Counted from the first letter of the stretch, positions 9,740-18,563 are shown. The stretch is DNA of 64,000 nt from Cedecea davisae DSM 4568 (GCF_000412335.2 NZ_KE161030.1:2012328-2076327), one strand, 5' to 3'. Translations and numbers: made by a program. Notes: a model not told the origin generated them from the sequence alone.

Positions 9740-10785
9740 AATGATTCCTTAGCCAGTGTCGAAGATGTAGTGCCGGGGCGAGCGCCGCTGCGCACCCAGC
9801 CAAGCGCAGGGGCAACGTGCTCCGCCAGCAGTTCGATGGATCGTAAAATGTAGGAGTGGGGCGGATCGATGGAGTGAACCTGGAACGAAAGATCGGTCAC
9901 GCGTTGCAATGTGCTGTCCCGCTGTAGTGACTCGATGACCTGCTGCGGCGTGCCGAGGTGGACATCAAATGCGGCGATGTGGTGGTCCAGCGTGTCACCG
10001 GGAACCGGGTGACCCTGCGCGCGGTGCTGCTCGGCCTGTTGGCGAAGTCCTCTGGCCGCAAGTTGGCGAGCCAGTTGACCGTCGTCGGTAACAAACCCGG
10101 TGCGTGAACCCAGAATCCTGGGCTCCACGCCGTCGGGTAAGGCATCCAGATAAGCATCTATTATCGGGTTTTGAATCGCGTCCAGCGGCGTGTCGAGCGC
10201 GTCCGGGCTTCGGGGCTGGGTGCGCGATAACATCAGTCCGTCACCGGCTTTACCCGCTCTTGCACCGCCGTCCACCGAGAATGTTGCCTGCCAGATACGG
10301 CTTTTCAGCAGCGGAGACGCCGGGTAGAGATGATTATCCGTTCCGCTGAGCGGCTCATCGTTAAGCGCCGAGCGCAGCAGCGCCAGGTTTTCGGCATAAA
10401 TTTTACCGCGTTCGCTGCTTTGCAGGCCAAATGCCGGAAATGACCCCGGTGTTCCGCCGGAGCCGACGCCCAGTTCAAGGCGGCCACTGCTCAAAAGATC
10501 GAGCACCACGGCATCTTCCGCAACGCGCAGCGCCGATTCCATCGGCAGGGTGATTATCCCGGTGCCAAGCCGGATACGGCGGGTATGGGCGGCAACATGG
10601 CTGAGGAAAACCAGCGGAGCGGGTAGGCCGCCTTCCGCTTCGTGAAAGTGGTGCTGCGCCACCCACGCGGCATCAAAACCGTGCCATTCGGCGTGAATAA
10701 TTTGCTCGGTTGCCAGCCGGTAGCGCTCTGCGGCAGGCGCGTGGTCAAGAAGGCGGGTGAAGAAACCCAGGCGTTTAATCGTCAT
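9736..10785 (-). CDS. FMN-dependent luciferase-like monooxygenase
   Basis: The protein has 349 residues, typical of the bacterial luciferase-like TIM-barrel family. The N-terminal strand LGFFTRLLDH, the AWVAQHHFHEAEGG segment and RIRLGTGIITLPMESALRVAEDAVVLDLLSSGRLELGVG pattern are all characteristic. It best fits the KPN_01858 family of putative FMN-dependent monooxygenases. It overlaps the ATPase gene upstream and the peroxidase gene downstream by 4 bases each, so the three are translationally coupled. Such enzymes need reduced flavin from a separate reductase, and none is encoded nearby. Likely job: oxidative attack on the compound imported by the operon's ABC transporter, possibly C-S or C-N cleavage (inference). 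Confidence 0.85.
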   Translation of the reverse strand: MTIKRLGFFTRLLDHAPAAERYRLATEQIIHAEWHGFDAAWVAQHHFHEAEGGLPAPLVFLSHVAAHTRRIRLGTGIITLPMESALRVAEDAVVLDLLSSGRLELGVGSGGTPGSFPAFGLQSSERGKIYAENLALLRSALNDEPLSGTDNHLYPASPLLKSRIWQATFSVDGGARAGKAGDGLMLSRTQPRSPDALDTPLDAIQNPIIDAYLDALPDGVEPRILGSRTGFVTDDGQLARQLAARGLRQQAEQHRAQGHPVPGDTLDHHIAAFDVHLGTPQQVIESLQRDSTLQRVTDLSFQVHSIDPPHSYILRSIELLAEHVAPALGWVRSGARPGTTSSTLAKESL

Positions 10786-12401
10786 GCTACGTCCTTATGA
10801 ATGAGGCCGGTATCGGGAATGGCGTTGAGCAACTGCCAGGTGTAATCGCTGGCAGGCGCGTTGAACACGTCGGCTATCGGGCCGTTGTCCACCAGTTGAC
10901 CGGCGCGGAGCACCGAAACGCTGTGCGCAAGCTGCCGTACGGTCGCCAGATCGTGAGAGATAAACAGGTAGCTAAGCCCGAGCTGCCGTTGCAGGTCGTC
11001 CAGCAGGCGCAGGATTTGTGCCTGCACCGTGACGTCCAGCGCAGAAGTGGCTTCATCCAGCACCAGAATTTGAGGTTCCAGGATCAGCGCGCGAGCGATC
11101 GCAACGCGCTGACGCTGTCCGCCGGAAAGCTCGCGCGGCCTGCGGGTTAAAACCTCCAGCGGGAGCGCTACCCGTTCGGTAATAGCTTCGACCCGGCTGC
11201 GGCGCTCCGCTTTTGAATACTTGCCAAAGTTGAGCAGCGGTTCTTCAATAATGCGAAACAGCGTCTGGCTCGGGTCGAGAGAGGCGAAGGGGTTCTGGTA
11301 CACCAGTTGAATCTTCTGGCGTAGCTGCCGCCGGGCTTCAGGGCTGAGGGCGGTGGTGTCGATACCGCCTATCAACACTTTGCCGGAGTCCGGTTTTTGG
11401 AAGCCCAGCAGAATGCGTGCCAGGGTCGATTTACCCGAGCCGGACTCGCCCACCAGGGCGTGGGTTGTTCCCCGGGCAACGGTAAATGACACGTCATCCA
11501 GCGCACGTAATGTTTGCTCGCTGCCTTTGCCCAGAGAGAAATTCTGGTTGAGATTGCGGATCTCGATAGCTGCCGTCTGTGGCGCACGTAGCGGCCACGG
11601 GCGTAAAGTGCGGGACAGGCCCGGCGCGTCGGCAAACAGCTGTCGCGTATAAGGATTTTTGGGTCGCTGTACCACGTCGGCAGTCAACCCTGACTCCTGG
11701 ATCATGCCGTCACGGAAGACCAGAATGCGGTCAGATCTCTGGGCGGCAAGCGCTAAATCGTGGGTGACAAACAGCACGGCGGTGCCGGATTCACGGCGCA
11801 GGTTATCCAGCAGGTCCAGGATGCGTTTTTGTACCGTTACGTCCAGGGCGCTGGTCGGCTCGTCGGCAATAATTAGCGCGGGCTTAAGTGCGATGGCCAT
11901 GGCGATTAAAACCCGCTGTTTCATACCGCCGGAAAGCTGGTGCGGATACTGGCCAGCACGCTGCGCCGGGTGGCTAAGGCCGACTTTTTCCAGCAGGGCA
12001 ACAACCTGCTCGTCACGCTGCGTTTTTGGTATGCGGGTATGGAGCTTCAGCACCTCGGCAACCTGCTGCCCGATAGTTTTGACCGGGTTTAACGAACTGC
12101 CCGGGTCCTGCGGGATAAGGCTAATGCTGGCGCCGCGCAGGGCGTCGAGCTGGCGTTCAGACCAGCGGCTAATTGGTTCGCCGTTAAGGCGTATTTCCCC
12201 GGACTCGATGACGCCGTTTTCACCAAGCAGGCCGATAATCGACTGGGCGAGCGTGGTCTTTCCCGATCCGGATTCGCCGACTATCGCCAGCACTTCACCG
12301 GCGTTCAGGCTGAACGAGGCATTGTGAACCACGCGTTTGTTCCCCCCGCGTTGGCGCCAGGCGATGCTCAAATTTTCAATCTTTAACAGCGGCGTACTCA
12401 T
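10782..12401 (-). CDS. Fused dual ATP-binding protein of a peptide/nickel-type ABC importer
   Basis: The protein has 539 residues and two complete nucleotide-binding domains, equivalent to DppD plus DppF. Domain 1 has Walker A at residues 42-50 (VGESGSGKT), signature LSGGMKQR and Walker B LIIADEPTSALD. Domain 2 has [17 protein letters not shown] and ILVLDEATSALD. It energises the two permeases encoded directly upstream, with 4-base overlaps on both sides. The other fused ATPase in the window (51636-53264) is a related protein of a different operon. Confidence 0.92.
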   Translation of the reverse strand: MSTPLLKIENLSIAWRQRGGNKRVVHNASFSLNAGEVLAIVGESGSGKTTLAQSIIGLLGENGVIESGEIRLNGEPISRWSERQLDALRGASISLIPQDPGSSLNPVKTIGQQVAEVLKLHTRIPKTQRDEQVVALLEKVGLSHPAQRAGQYPHQLSGGMKQRVLIAMAIALKPALIIADEPTSALDVTVQKRILDLLDNLRRESGTAVLFVTHDLALAAQRSDRILVFRDGMIQESGLTADVVQRPKNPYTRQLFADAPGLSRTLRPWPLRAPQTAAIEIRNLNQNFSLGKGSEQTLRALDDVSFTVARGTTHALVGESGSGKSTLARILLGFQKPDSGKVLIGGIDTTALSPEARRQLRQKIQLVYQNPFASLDPSQTLFRIIEEPLLNFGKYSKAERRSRVEAITERVALPLEVLTRRPRELSGGQRQRVAIARALILEPQILVLDEATSALDVTVQAQILRLLDDLQRQLGLSYLFISHDLATVRQLAHSVSVLRAGQLVDNGPIADVFNAPASDYTWQLLNAIPDTGLIHKDVA

Positions 12402-13258
12402 GCAACTCTCCCGGCAAAATAGTGGCTTAAACGGTTAACGGCCAGCACCACGGCAACCACGACGATGCCGGGGAAGGTTGAGAGCCACCAGGCGGTTGCC
12501 AGATAGTTACGGCCTTCGGCTATCAGCAGGCCCCATTCCGGCGTAGGCGGCGGCGTGCCGTAGCCGAGAAAGCTCAGGGTAGAGAGCGCGAGAATGGCGC
12601 TGCCAAATTGCAGCGCGGCAAAGGCGAATACCGAAGTGAGGGCGTTTGGCAGAATATGGCGCCAGAGCACCTGCCAGAAGGTTCCGCCGCTGCCCACCGC
12701 CGCTTCTACATAGTCGCTGTGCCGCACGCGAACCACTTCGGCCCGCGCCAGACGCGTGAAATTGGCGATAGAGGTAATACCCACGGCAATGGCCGCGTTG
12801 ACCGTGCCGAAGCCGAGCAGGATTATCACGCTCAGGGAAAGCAGCAGGCCAGGGATAGCCAGCAGGACGTCAACGCCGCGCATTAAAGCGCTTTCGGTTT
12901 TGCCTCCTGTTGCCCCGGCCAGCACCCCAAGTGCGGTGCCAACAACCAGCCCAAGCGCCACGGCCACCAGCGCACCTGAAAGAGAATGAGAAGCTCCCCA
13001 GACAATTCTGGCGTAAAGGTCACGGCCAAGCTGATCTGTCCCGAGCCAGTGTCCGGCCTGGGGCGCAAGCCGCTGCGCCCCGGCAACGCCTTCGGTCGGG
13101 CTCCAGGCGGTAAATAGCGAAGGAAATAGCGCCCAAAGCGCGACGATGATCACCGTTAACCAGGCAAGCCACAGGCCGGGCTGGAAGTCAGTTTTAAAGC
13201 CGGAAAGCCGACGTAAAGAGCGGCGAGGCAGCGGAGTATTAATATCAACGGTAGTCAT
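12398..13258 (-). CDS. ABC transporter permease, DppC type
   Basis: The protein has 286 residues and several membrane segments. It contains the DppC-family N-terminal motif HWLGTDQLGRDLYARIVWGA and the cytoplasmic coupling loop (VEAAVGSGGTFWQVLWRHILPN). It overlaps its neighbours by 4 bases at each end. It pairs with the DppB-type permease at 13255-14199 to form the inner-membrane channel. Confidence 0.92.
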   Translation of the reverse strand: MTTVDINTPLPRRSLRRLSGFKTDFQPGLWLAWLTVIIVALWALFPSLFTAWSPTEGVAGAQRLAPQAGHWLGTDQLGRDLYARIVWGASHSLSGALVAVALGLVVGTALGVLAGATGGKTESALMRGVDVLLAIPGLLLSLSVIILLGFGTVNAAIAVGITSIANFTRLARAEVVRVRHSDYVEAAVGSGGTFWQVLWRHILPNALTSVFAFAALQFGSAILALSTLSFLGYGTPPPTPEWGLLIAEGRNYLATAWWLSTFPGIVVVAVVLAVNRLSHYFAGRVA

Positions 13259-14199
13259 GCGGTAGCCCCCCGAACGGACTGAAGACGCGGATCGAGTAGC
13301 GGATAAATCAGGTCCACCAGCAGGTTAATCACCACAAAGCTGAGGGCGGAAATCATCACTACCGCCTGCAAAACGGCAACATCCTGGTTGTTCACCGCCC
13401 GCTGGGTAAGCTGCCCCAGGCCGTTGAGGCCAAATACGGTTTCGGTGATAAGCGCCCCGGCGATAAGTTCGCCCAGCAGCAGGCCGGCAACCGTCAGCAC
13501 CGGCAGAATCGCATTGCGGGCAACGTGCCGCCACAGCACGCCTGCGCGGCTGCCGCCTTTTGCTCTGGCAACGGAGACATAGGGCTGAGTCAGCACCTGG
13601 TCGATATTACGCATCAGCAATTGAGCCAGCGGGGCGCTAATCGGTACGGCGAGGGTGGCAACGGGTAAAATCAATCCCTGCCAGAAGCCGGGGTTGATAA
13701 CCGGAATCAGCCGCCACTGGAAGGAAAACAGCTGAATAAGCGCGATGCCGAGCCAAAAAGTCGGCACCGCGACAAACAGCGCCGGAAGATTAGCAAACAG
13801 GGTGCGTAGCCAGCGTAAAGGTGCGAGGGTGGAAGCGGCAGAAATAGCCACCGCCAGCACGATGGCAGCGGCAAAACCCAGCCCCGCCAGCCGTAAAGTC
13901 GAAGGCAGATTAGCGGCGATCAGTTGGCTGACCGAAACTCCGGCCTCCACCGAGTAGCCGAACTCGCCGCGCAGCATATTGCCGAGCGTGGTCAGGTATT
14001 GCTGCCAGATTGGGGTGCTTTCCCCGTAGACCACGCGCATTTCCTGAATTTGCGCCGCGCTCAGGCCCAGGTCAGGGTTCTGGAATTTAATCAAAATGGC
14101 GTCGCCCGGCAGCAGCTGGAGCAGAATGAACGACACGCTGTAGGCCGCCCAAAGTACCAGCACCGCCTGAGCAAAACGCCCGGTCAGATAACGTGTCAT
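13255..14199 (-). CDS. ABC transporter permease, DppB type
   Basis: The protein has 314 residues. The N-terminus RFAQAVLVLWAAYSVSFILLQLLPGD and the C-terminal VFGLNGLGQLTQRAV...DVAVLQAVVM are standard for DppB-family permeases. The coupling loop is SVARAKGGSRAGVLWRHVARNAILP. It lies 11 bases after the binding-protein gene and overlaps the DppC-type gene by 4 bases. Confidence 0.92.
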   Translation of the reverse strand: MTRYLTGRFAQAVLVLWAAYSVSFILLQLLPGDAILIKFQNPDLGLSAAQIQEMRVVYGESTPIWQQYLTTLGNMLRGEFGYSVEAGVSVSQLIAANLPSTLRLAGLGFAAAIVLAVAISAASTLAPLRWLRTLFANLPALFVAVPTFWLGIALIQLFSFQWRLIPVINPGFWQGLILPVATLAVPISAPLAQLLMRNIDQVLTQPYVSVARAKGGSRAGVLWRHVARNAILPVLTVAGLLLGELIAGALITETVFGLNGLGQLTQRAVNNQDVAVLQAVVMISALSFVVINLLVDLIYPLLDPRLQSVRGATA

Positions 14200-14210
14200 C
14201 GTCGCTCCCC

Positions 14211-15836
14211 TTAGTGTTTCTCAAGCCATGCGGCATAAAATGAAGGTCGTCCCACGGCTTCAAAGGCCACGCCTTTCAGCCACGGCGCACCGGCAAAGAC
14301 CTGCGGCTCTTCGAAAATTGGAATCACATACGCCTGGTCGATAAGGTAGCGTTGAGCGTCACCGGCAAGCTGGAGGCGCTTTTGCGAGTCGACTTCGGAC
14401 GAGATGCCCACCAGCAGGGCGTTCAGCCTGTCGTCACTAAACTGAGATGTGGCGCTAAGGCCGCCTTTTTGCAGCAGGGCATCGCGGTTTGCCGGGTGGA
14501 ACTGGCTCTTGATAACGTCCGGGTCGGCGCGGCCAACTTCAATCACGTTTACCGCCGTTTTCTGTGGATTATTGGTGTCCAGCACGCGGCTGCCTGCGTC
14601 ACCGGCGCGCACGCTCAGGCCGACGCCAATCTGCTTCCACTGCTGGGCTACCAGTTGCAGCACTTCTTTGTTTTGCGGCTGCGGCAGAGATTCATAGATA
14701 GTTAACGACAGCGGCTTGCCGTCTTTCTCGCGTATTCCGTTGGCCGCTTTTTTCCAGCCCGCTTCGTCCAGCAGCTTGTTAGAAAGCTCCGGGTCATATT
14801 TCAGCTTGTCGCGCAGGTCAACGTAGCCCGCCGCAGAACTGGCGATAACCGAGGTTGCCACCGGGTAGTTAGCCGAAAACAGCGTATCGACCACTTGTTG
14901 GGTATTGGTGCCGTGCAGCAGCGCCTGGCGCACTTTTACGTCGGCAACCAGCGCGTTGTCAGGGCGCAGGGCTATGCCGTCGTTGACGCCGCGAGTCGGT
15001 GCCGCATAGATCGGGAATTTTTGCTCAGTAGCCTGCTTTTCGTCATAGGCCTGGACCTGGCGAATAAAGTCCGCCTGGCCCGCCAGCAGCGCGCCGATGC
15101 GCACGCTATCTTCAGGCGTGACCAGAATTTTAATGCCGTCGAGGTTAGCCGGGCCTTGCTGCGGGCTGTTCTTTGGCCCCCACTGATAATCTTTGCGGGC
15201 CACTAAATCGACTTCACGCCCCAGCGTTTCGTTTTGCACCACAAACGGGCCGGAGCCGATGATATTGCGGGCGTCGCCCAGCTCGTCGAAATTTCGTCCC
15301 AGGGTCTTGAGTGATACCAGGCCGGAACCGATGGTGGCCGTGCCCTGCAGGAAACCAGGCGACGGTTTTTTAAAGAAAAACTTAACGGTCAGCGGGTCGA
15401 CAACTTCGCTATGGTCGTAGTTATTAATGACTTCGGAAACCGGCAGGCGCAGGGCTTTGTTGCCCAACCCGTAAGTGTCGAAGTTTTTGGCTACCGCGTT
15501 GGCATCCAGCGGTGTGCCGTCCGAGAACGTCACGCCGGGGCGCAGTTTGAAAGTGTATTCGGTTTTGTCGGCATTGCTGGTCCAGGACTCGGCAATCCAC
15601 GGCTCCACTTCGAGGGTTTTCGGGTTCTGCCAGGTTAACTTGTCGGTTATCTGGTTCAAAATGCCGCCGTTCGGGTAGAAGCCCCCGGCTGGCGGATAAA
15701 GGTTGGTGTGTGCCTGTTGCTCAAGGTAAACCAATTCCCCGCCTTTTACCGGGGCGGCGCTGGCGTGGAAAGCGGCAAAAGTTGCTGCTAATGCCAGGCC
15801 GCGGGCAAGCGCGGTCCGGCGAGGCGATGATGGCAT
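14211..15836 (-). CDS. Periplasmic substrate-binding protein of a peptide-type ABC importer
   Basis: The protein has 541 residues, of the SBP_bac_5 (DppA/OppA-like) family. Residues 1-28 form a signal peptide ending in ASA. Family motifs include WTSNADKTEYTFKLRPGVTFSDGTPLDANAV. It matches the KPN_01854 (TIGR04028) type that is found with luciferase-like monooxygenases and CMD peroxidases. It is the first gene of a six-gene operon. Its AAAGGAT ribosome site lies inside one arm of a 16-base inverted repeat (see that entry). The ligand is unknown. The catabolic partners suggest an oxidisable organosulfur or amine compound more than a plain peptide. Confidence 0.9.
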   Translation of the reverse strand: MPSSPRRTALARGLALAATFAAFHASAAPVKGGELVYLEQQAHTNLYPPAGGFYPNGGILNQITDKLTWQNPKTLEVEPWIAESWTSNADKTEYTFKLRPGVTFSDGTPLDANAVAKNFDTYGLGNKALRLPVSEVINNYDHSEVVDPLTVKFFFKKPSPGFLQGTATIGSGLVSLKTLGRNFDELGDARNIIGSGPFVVQNETLGREVDLVARKDYQWGPKNSPQQGPANLDGIKILVTPEDSVRIGALLAGQADFIRQVQAYDEKQATEQKFPIYAAPTRGVNDGIALRPDNALVADVKVRQALLHGTNTQQVVDTLFSANYPVATSVIASSAAGYVDLRDKLKYDPELSNKLLDEAGWKKAANGIREKDGKPLSLTIYESLPQPQNKEVLQLVAQQWKQIGVGLSVRAGDAGSRVLDTNNPQKTAVNVIEVGRADPDVIKSQFHPANRDALLQKGGLSATSQFSDDRLNALLVGISSEVDSQKRLQLAGDAQRYLIDQAYVIPIFEEPQVFAGAPWLKGVAFEAVGRPSFYAAWLEKH

Positions 15837-15842
15837 GGTGTT

Positions 15843-15913
15843 ATCCTTTATTGTCTGATTGTTAGCGGCGCTGGCGCGCCTTGAAACTCATAACAACTCA
15901 GGCAATAAAGGAT
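15843..15913 (-). promoter_or_regulatory. Inverted repeat overlapping the binding-protein ribosome site
   Basis: Arms at 15843-15858 and 15898-15913 pair in 15 of 16 positions around a 39-base loop. On the transcript of the 14211-15836 operon the second arm contains AAAGGAU, the likely Shine-Dalgarno site. If transcription begins upstream of 15913, the arm would mask the ribosome site. It could equally be a protein operator. Confidence 0.55.
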
Positions 15914-15953
15914 GAGAACGAAGAAAAACTGCTAACGATTGTCAGAAATTCAC

Positions 15954-16193
15954 TTAACGCAAATAGCTGGCTGGACGTCTGTGCGTCACCTCATGGTGGT
16001 GTTCGCGGAAATCATCGGCAGAATCCTCTGCCGCCTGGCGCAGTTCATCGCTGTCGGCCTGGTGACTCAGCTGGATATCCACATCTTTCACTACGAAGTA
16101 TTCATGCCCCTGGCGCTCTGCCATGGTCTGGCCGGAGAACAGAGCGGTAACAATTAATAACAGGATTGTGTTGAGTCGGTGTTTTTTGGCCAT
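15954..16193 (-). CDS. yncJ: Small secreted YncJ-like protein (DUF2554)
   Basis: The protein has 79 residues with a signal peptide ending near residue 25 (FSGQTMA). The mature part has an acidic, His-rich composition, HEYFVVKDVDIQLSHQADSDELR. It resembles what I recall of E. coli YncJ (LFSGQLMAG..GHEF..VKNVDHQL.HEADSDELR). A strong AGGAG ribosome site precedes the ATG. It is probably exported to the periplasm. Function unknown. It stands alone between the ABC operon and the azlCD pair. Confidence 0.7.
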   Translation of the reverse strand: MAKKHRLNTILLLIVTALFSGQTMAERQGHEYFVVKDVDIQLSHQADSDELRQAAEDSADDFREHHHEVTHRRPASYLR

Positions 16194-16291
16194 CGTGCTT
16201 CTCCTCGGCGAAACGAAGCCACTTTAGCGATAATGCCACCGCGAAACTATTCGACTTTTCAAAAGTGCGTTAAAGGTTTGTCAGCAAGGTA

Positions 16292-16314
16292 AAAACCGGC
16301 AAGGAACCGGTTTT
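16292..16314 (-). terminator. Terminator after azlCD-like genes
   Basis: AAAACCGG at 16292-16299 pairs with CCGGTTTT at 16307-16314. On the minus strand the stem is followed by a T run. It lies between the azlD-like stop and the yncJ-like start. Confidence 0.7.
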
Positions 16315-16345
16315 GTTGTGGTCTGGTTAAGGCGAAGTGTGCAGC

Positions 16346-16669
16346 TTAGTGGAGCCCGGCCAGTCGCAGAAGCGCGGTAACCAGCGCGGCGGCAAGAATA
16401 ACGAAGATAAGCGGCACTTTACGCCAGGCCAGGAACACGGCGACGGCCACGCCCGCAAAACGTGCGTATCCGGCAAAGTGGGAGCCTTCGAAGAAGGTTG
16501 TCGCCAGCGCAACCGAGAACAGCAGGGTGGTTGCCGCGTCGTTAAGCAGCTTTTGCGAGCGGTCAGAAAGCGCCATTCTGCCGCCAAGTTTTGCCCCGCT
16601 AAAGCGCATCAGCCACGTACCGGCCGAAAGCACCGCCAGCCCGGCAATAATCGTCAGGGTATTGTCCAT
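16346..16669 (-). CDS. AzlD-family branched-chain amino acid exporter, small subunit
   Basis: The protein has 107 residues with four membrane segments. The N-terminal TWLMRFSGAKLGGR and C-terminal RKVPLIFVILAAALVTALLR patterns are AzlD/YgaH-like. It overlaps the AzlC-type gene by one base (TAATG), so the two are translationally coupled. In E. coli the YgaZ-YgaH pair exports L-valine. The substrate here is inferred only. Confidence 0.88.
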   Translation of the reverse strand: MDNTLTIIAGLAVLSAGTWLMRFSGAKLGGRMALSDRSQKLLNDAATTLLFSVALATTFFEGSHFAGYARFAGVAVAVFLAWRKVPLIFVILAAALVTALLRLAGLH

Positions 16670-17331
16670 TATTTTTTCCTCGCCAGCAGGCCAAGCATCG
16701 AAAGCAGTACCGGAAGGCCGACCGGCGCAAACGGCGTAGCCGCCAGCGAAATCGCCGCTCCCGTTGAAGCGCGAACCAGGGTGGTGCGGCTTTTAAACGC
16801 CGGGATCACCAGCGCCAGCAGAATAGCCGGGAATACGGCATCAAGGCCGATAACTTCAGGAGAAGGAAGCAGGCTGCCTACGCCCGCGCCGAGCAGGGTT
16901 CCCGCCGGCCAGAACAGCGCCACGCCGGTACCGCATAGCCAGTAGGCGGCTTTACGTTTTTCCGGTGAGGATTGGGAAAGTCCGAAAACAACGCTCTCGT
17001 CATTCATAATATGGCAGCCGACGGCGCTTAACAGGCGGGTGCCGACTAGTTCGCGCACCGCTACGCCGAAGGGAATATGGCGGGCGTTAACCAGCAGACC
17101 GGCCATGGCTGCCGCAAAAGGGTTGCCGCCGCTGGCGATAATACCGATAAACATAAATTCAGAAGCCCCGGCCAGCACCACAAAAGAGGCCAAAACCGGC
17201 AGCCAGAGCGGGAAGCCATAGGCCATTGCCAGCGAGCCGTAAGAGACACCGACCACGCCCACGGCAAGGCAGACAAGGAAAATCGCCTTTTTGGTGTCGC
17301 CCGGCAGAGCGGCAAGATGTTTGCGCATCAT
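16669..17331 (-). CDS. AzlC-family branched-chain amino acid exporter, large subunit
   Basis: The protein has 220 residues, with the AzlC/YgaZ signature VGVSYGSLAMAYG near residue 30, NARHIPFGVAV and IMNDESVVF. It forms the export channel with the AzlD-type partner downstream. It is transcribed away from the XRE-cupin regulator gene, and two copies of a GAACGAAT..TTCATT sequence lie in the shared promoter region, consistent with local control. Confidence 0.9.
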   Translation of the reverse strand: MMRKHLAALPGDTKKAIFLVCLAVGVVGVSYGSLAMAYGFPLWLPVLASFVVLAGASEFMFIGIIASGGNPFAAAMAGLLVNARHIPFGVAVRELVGTRLLSAVGCHIMNDESVVFGLSQSSPEKRKAAYWLCGTGVALFWPAGTLLGAGVGSLLPSPEVIGLDAVFPAILLALVIPAFKSRTTLVRASTGAAISLAATPFAPVGLPVLLSMLGLLARKK

Positions 17332-17348
17332 CTAATGTTTTCCATATC

Positions 17349-17411
17349 GAACGAATTTTTCATTATAATGACCGCAATCTGATGCTATATCAAGCGAACG
17401 AATCGTTCATT
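17349..17411. promoter_or_regulatory. Two direct operator-like repeats between azlC and the XRE-cupin gene
   Basis: GAACGAATTTTTCATT at 17349-17364 and GAACGAATCGTTCATT at 17396-17411 match in 14 of 16 positions. The second contains a perfect 13-base palindrome (GAACGA-A-TCGTTC). The self-complementary ATTATAAT at 17362-17369 gives a -10 box on either strand. These are probable binding sites for the adjacent regulator. Confidence 0.65.
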
Positions 17412-17433
17412 TTACCGAACAGCGGGTGATGCC

Positions 17434-17982
17434 ATGACGCAGCCGATAGACACTATAGCCCTGAGCCTGGTCCGGGAGAGAAACCGCGCCGGGCTGTCGC
17501 TGGCGGAAGTTGCCCGCCGCGCCGGAATTGCAAAATCCACGCTCTCTCAGCTTGAGGCCGGGAACGGTAATCCTAGCCTGGAAACGCTGTGGGCGCTTTG
17601 CGTTGCGCTGAATATTCCTTTTGCCACGCTGCTGGAGCCACAAAGTGCCAGAACGCAGATTATACGGCGAGGGGAAGGGAGCCGGGTTTCTTCGGAGCAC
17701 GCTAATTATGAGGCAATATTGCTCGCTACCTGCCCGCCAGGCGCGCGGCGGGATATCTATTTACTGGAAGCGCAGCCCGGCACGCCAAGGCTTTCAGAAC
17801 CTCATTCGCCCGGATCGGTCGAGCATATTATTGTGACTCAGGGAAGGGCGCTAATTGGCCTGGTGGATGCTCCACAAGAATTAGGCGTTGGAGATTACAT
17901 TTGTTACCCGGCTGACCAGCCGCATATATTTAATGCGCTGGAGCCGGATACCATGGCAATTATGATTGCCGAGCAAAATTAA
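17434..17982 (+). CDS. XRE-family regulator with C-terminal cupin domain
   Basis: The protein has 182 residues. Residues 10-65 form a helix-turn-helix (LSLAEVARRAGIAKSTLSQLEAGNGNPSLETLWALCVAL), and residues about 100-180 form a cupin (EPHSPGSVEHIIVTQGRALIGL...GDYICYPADQPH). It is divergent from the azlCD-like exporter genes, and the spacer holds two matching operator-like repeats. It probably senses a small molecule through the cupin and controls the exporter and itself. Confidence 0.88.
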   Translation: MTQPIDTIALSLVRERNRAGLSLAEVARRAGIAKSTLSQLEAGNGNPSLETLWALCVALNIPFATLLEPQSARTQIIRRGEGSRVSSEHANYEAILLATCPPGARRDIYLLEAQPGTPRLSEPHSPGSVEHIIVTQGRALIGLVDAPQELGVGDYICYPADQPHIFNALEPDTMAIMIAEQN

Positions 17983-18021
17983 AAACGGGTAGCTTTTTGT
18001 TTTCCCCGCAACCGGGCATTA

Positions 18022-18351
18022 TTAATGGGCGACGGATTTGGAAAACAGATTAATCACCAGCACGCCAAGAATAATCAGCGCCATCCCTGCAATAGCAGGC
18101 CAGTCGAGCTTCTGATCGAGGAAAAACCAGCCAATCAGGCCGATAAGCACAATTCCCGCGCCGGACCAGATAGCGTAAATTATGCCGGTAGGAATAGTGC
18201 GCATAGTAATAGAGAGCGCGTAGAATGCCACGCCGTAAAACAAAATGGTCACCACGCTGGGCCACAGGCGGCTGAAGCCGTCGGAGAGTTTTAATGCGGT
18301 GGTGGCAATCACTTCGGCAACGATTGCGAGAATAAGCCAGCTGTAGGTCAT
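18022..18351 (-). CDS. SMR-family multidrug / quaternary ammonium exporter (EmrE-like)
   Basis: The frame extends upstream to 18450, but the ATG at 18351 gives 109 residues, the normal SMR length, and has GGAAAC as ribosome site. The extra 33 residues look non-coding in character. Four membrane segments are visible. Membrane-embedded Glu13 (AIVAEVIATTALK) and the AIWSGAGIVLIGLIGW segment are diagnostic for this family. By family, it exchanges protons for cationic drugs. Confidence 0.9.
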   Translation of the reverse strand: MTYSWLILAIVAEVIATTALKLSDGFSRLWPSVVTILFYGVAFYALSITMRTIPTGIIYAIWSGAGIVLIGLIGWFFLDQKLDWPAIAGMALIILGVLVINLFSKSVAH

Positions 18352-18563
18352 GTCTTGTTTCCAACGAGAGAGGGCAATTGCGGAGCGCCATTTTGCCTGG
18401 CGGACGGCGGTTGCGGAAGCCCCCTGAAGGTAAAAAAGAGTGATTATCACCTGGTTTATGAATTAACTGTCTTTATTGTTAATTGCAGATTATCCGACTG
18501 GTTTGAATGTTAATTTGGAGTTGTTCTTTAATTAAAGTCATAAATTATTTAGTATATTGTCCT

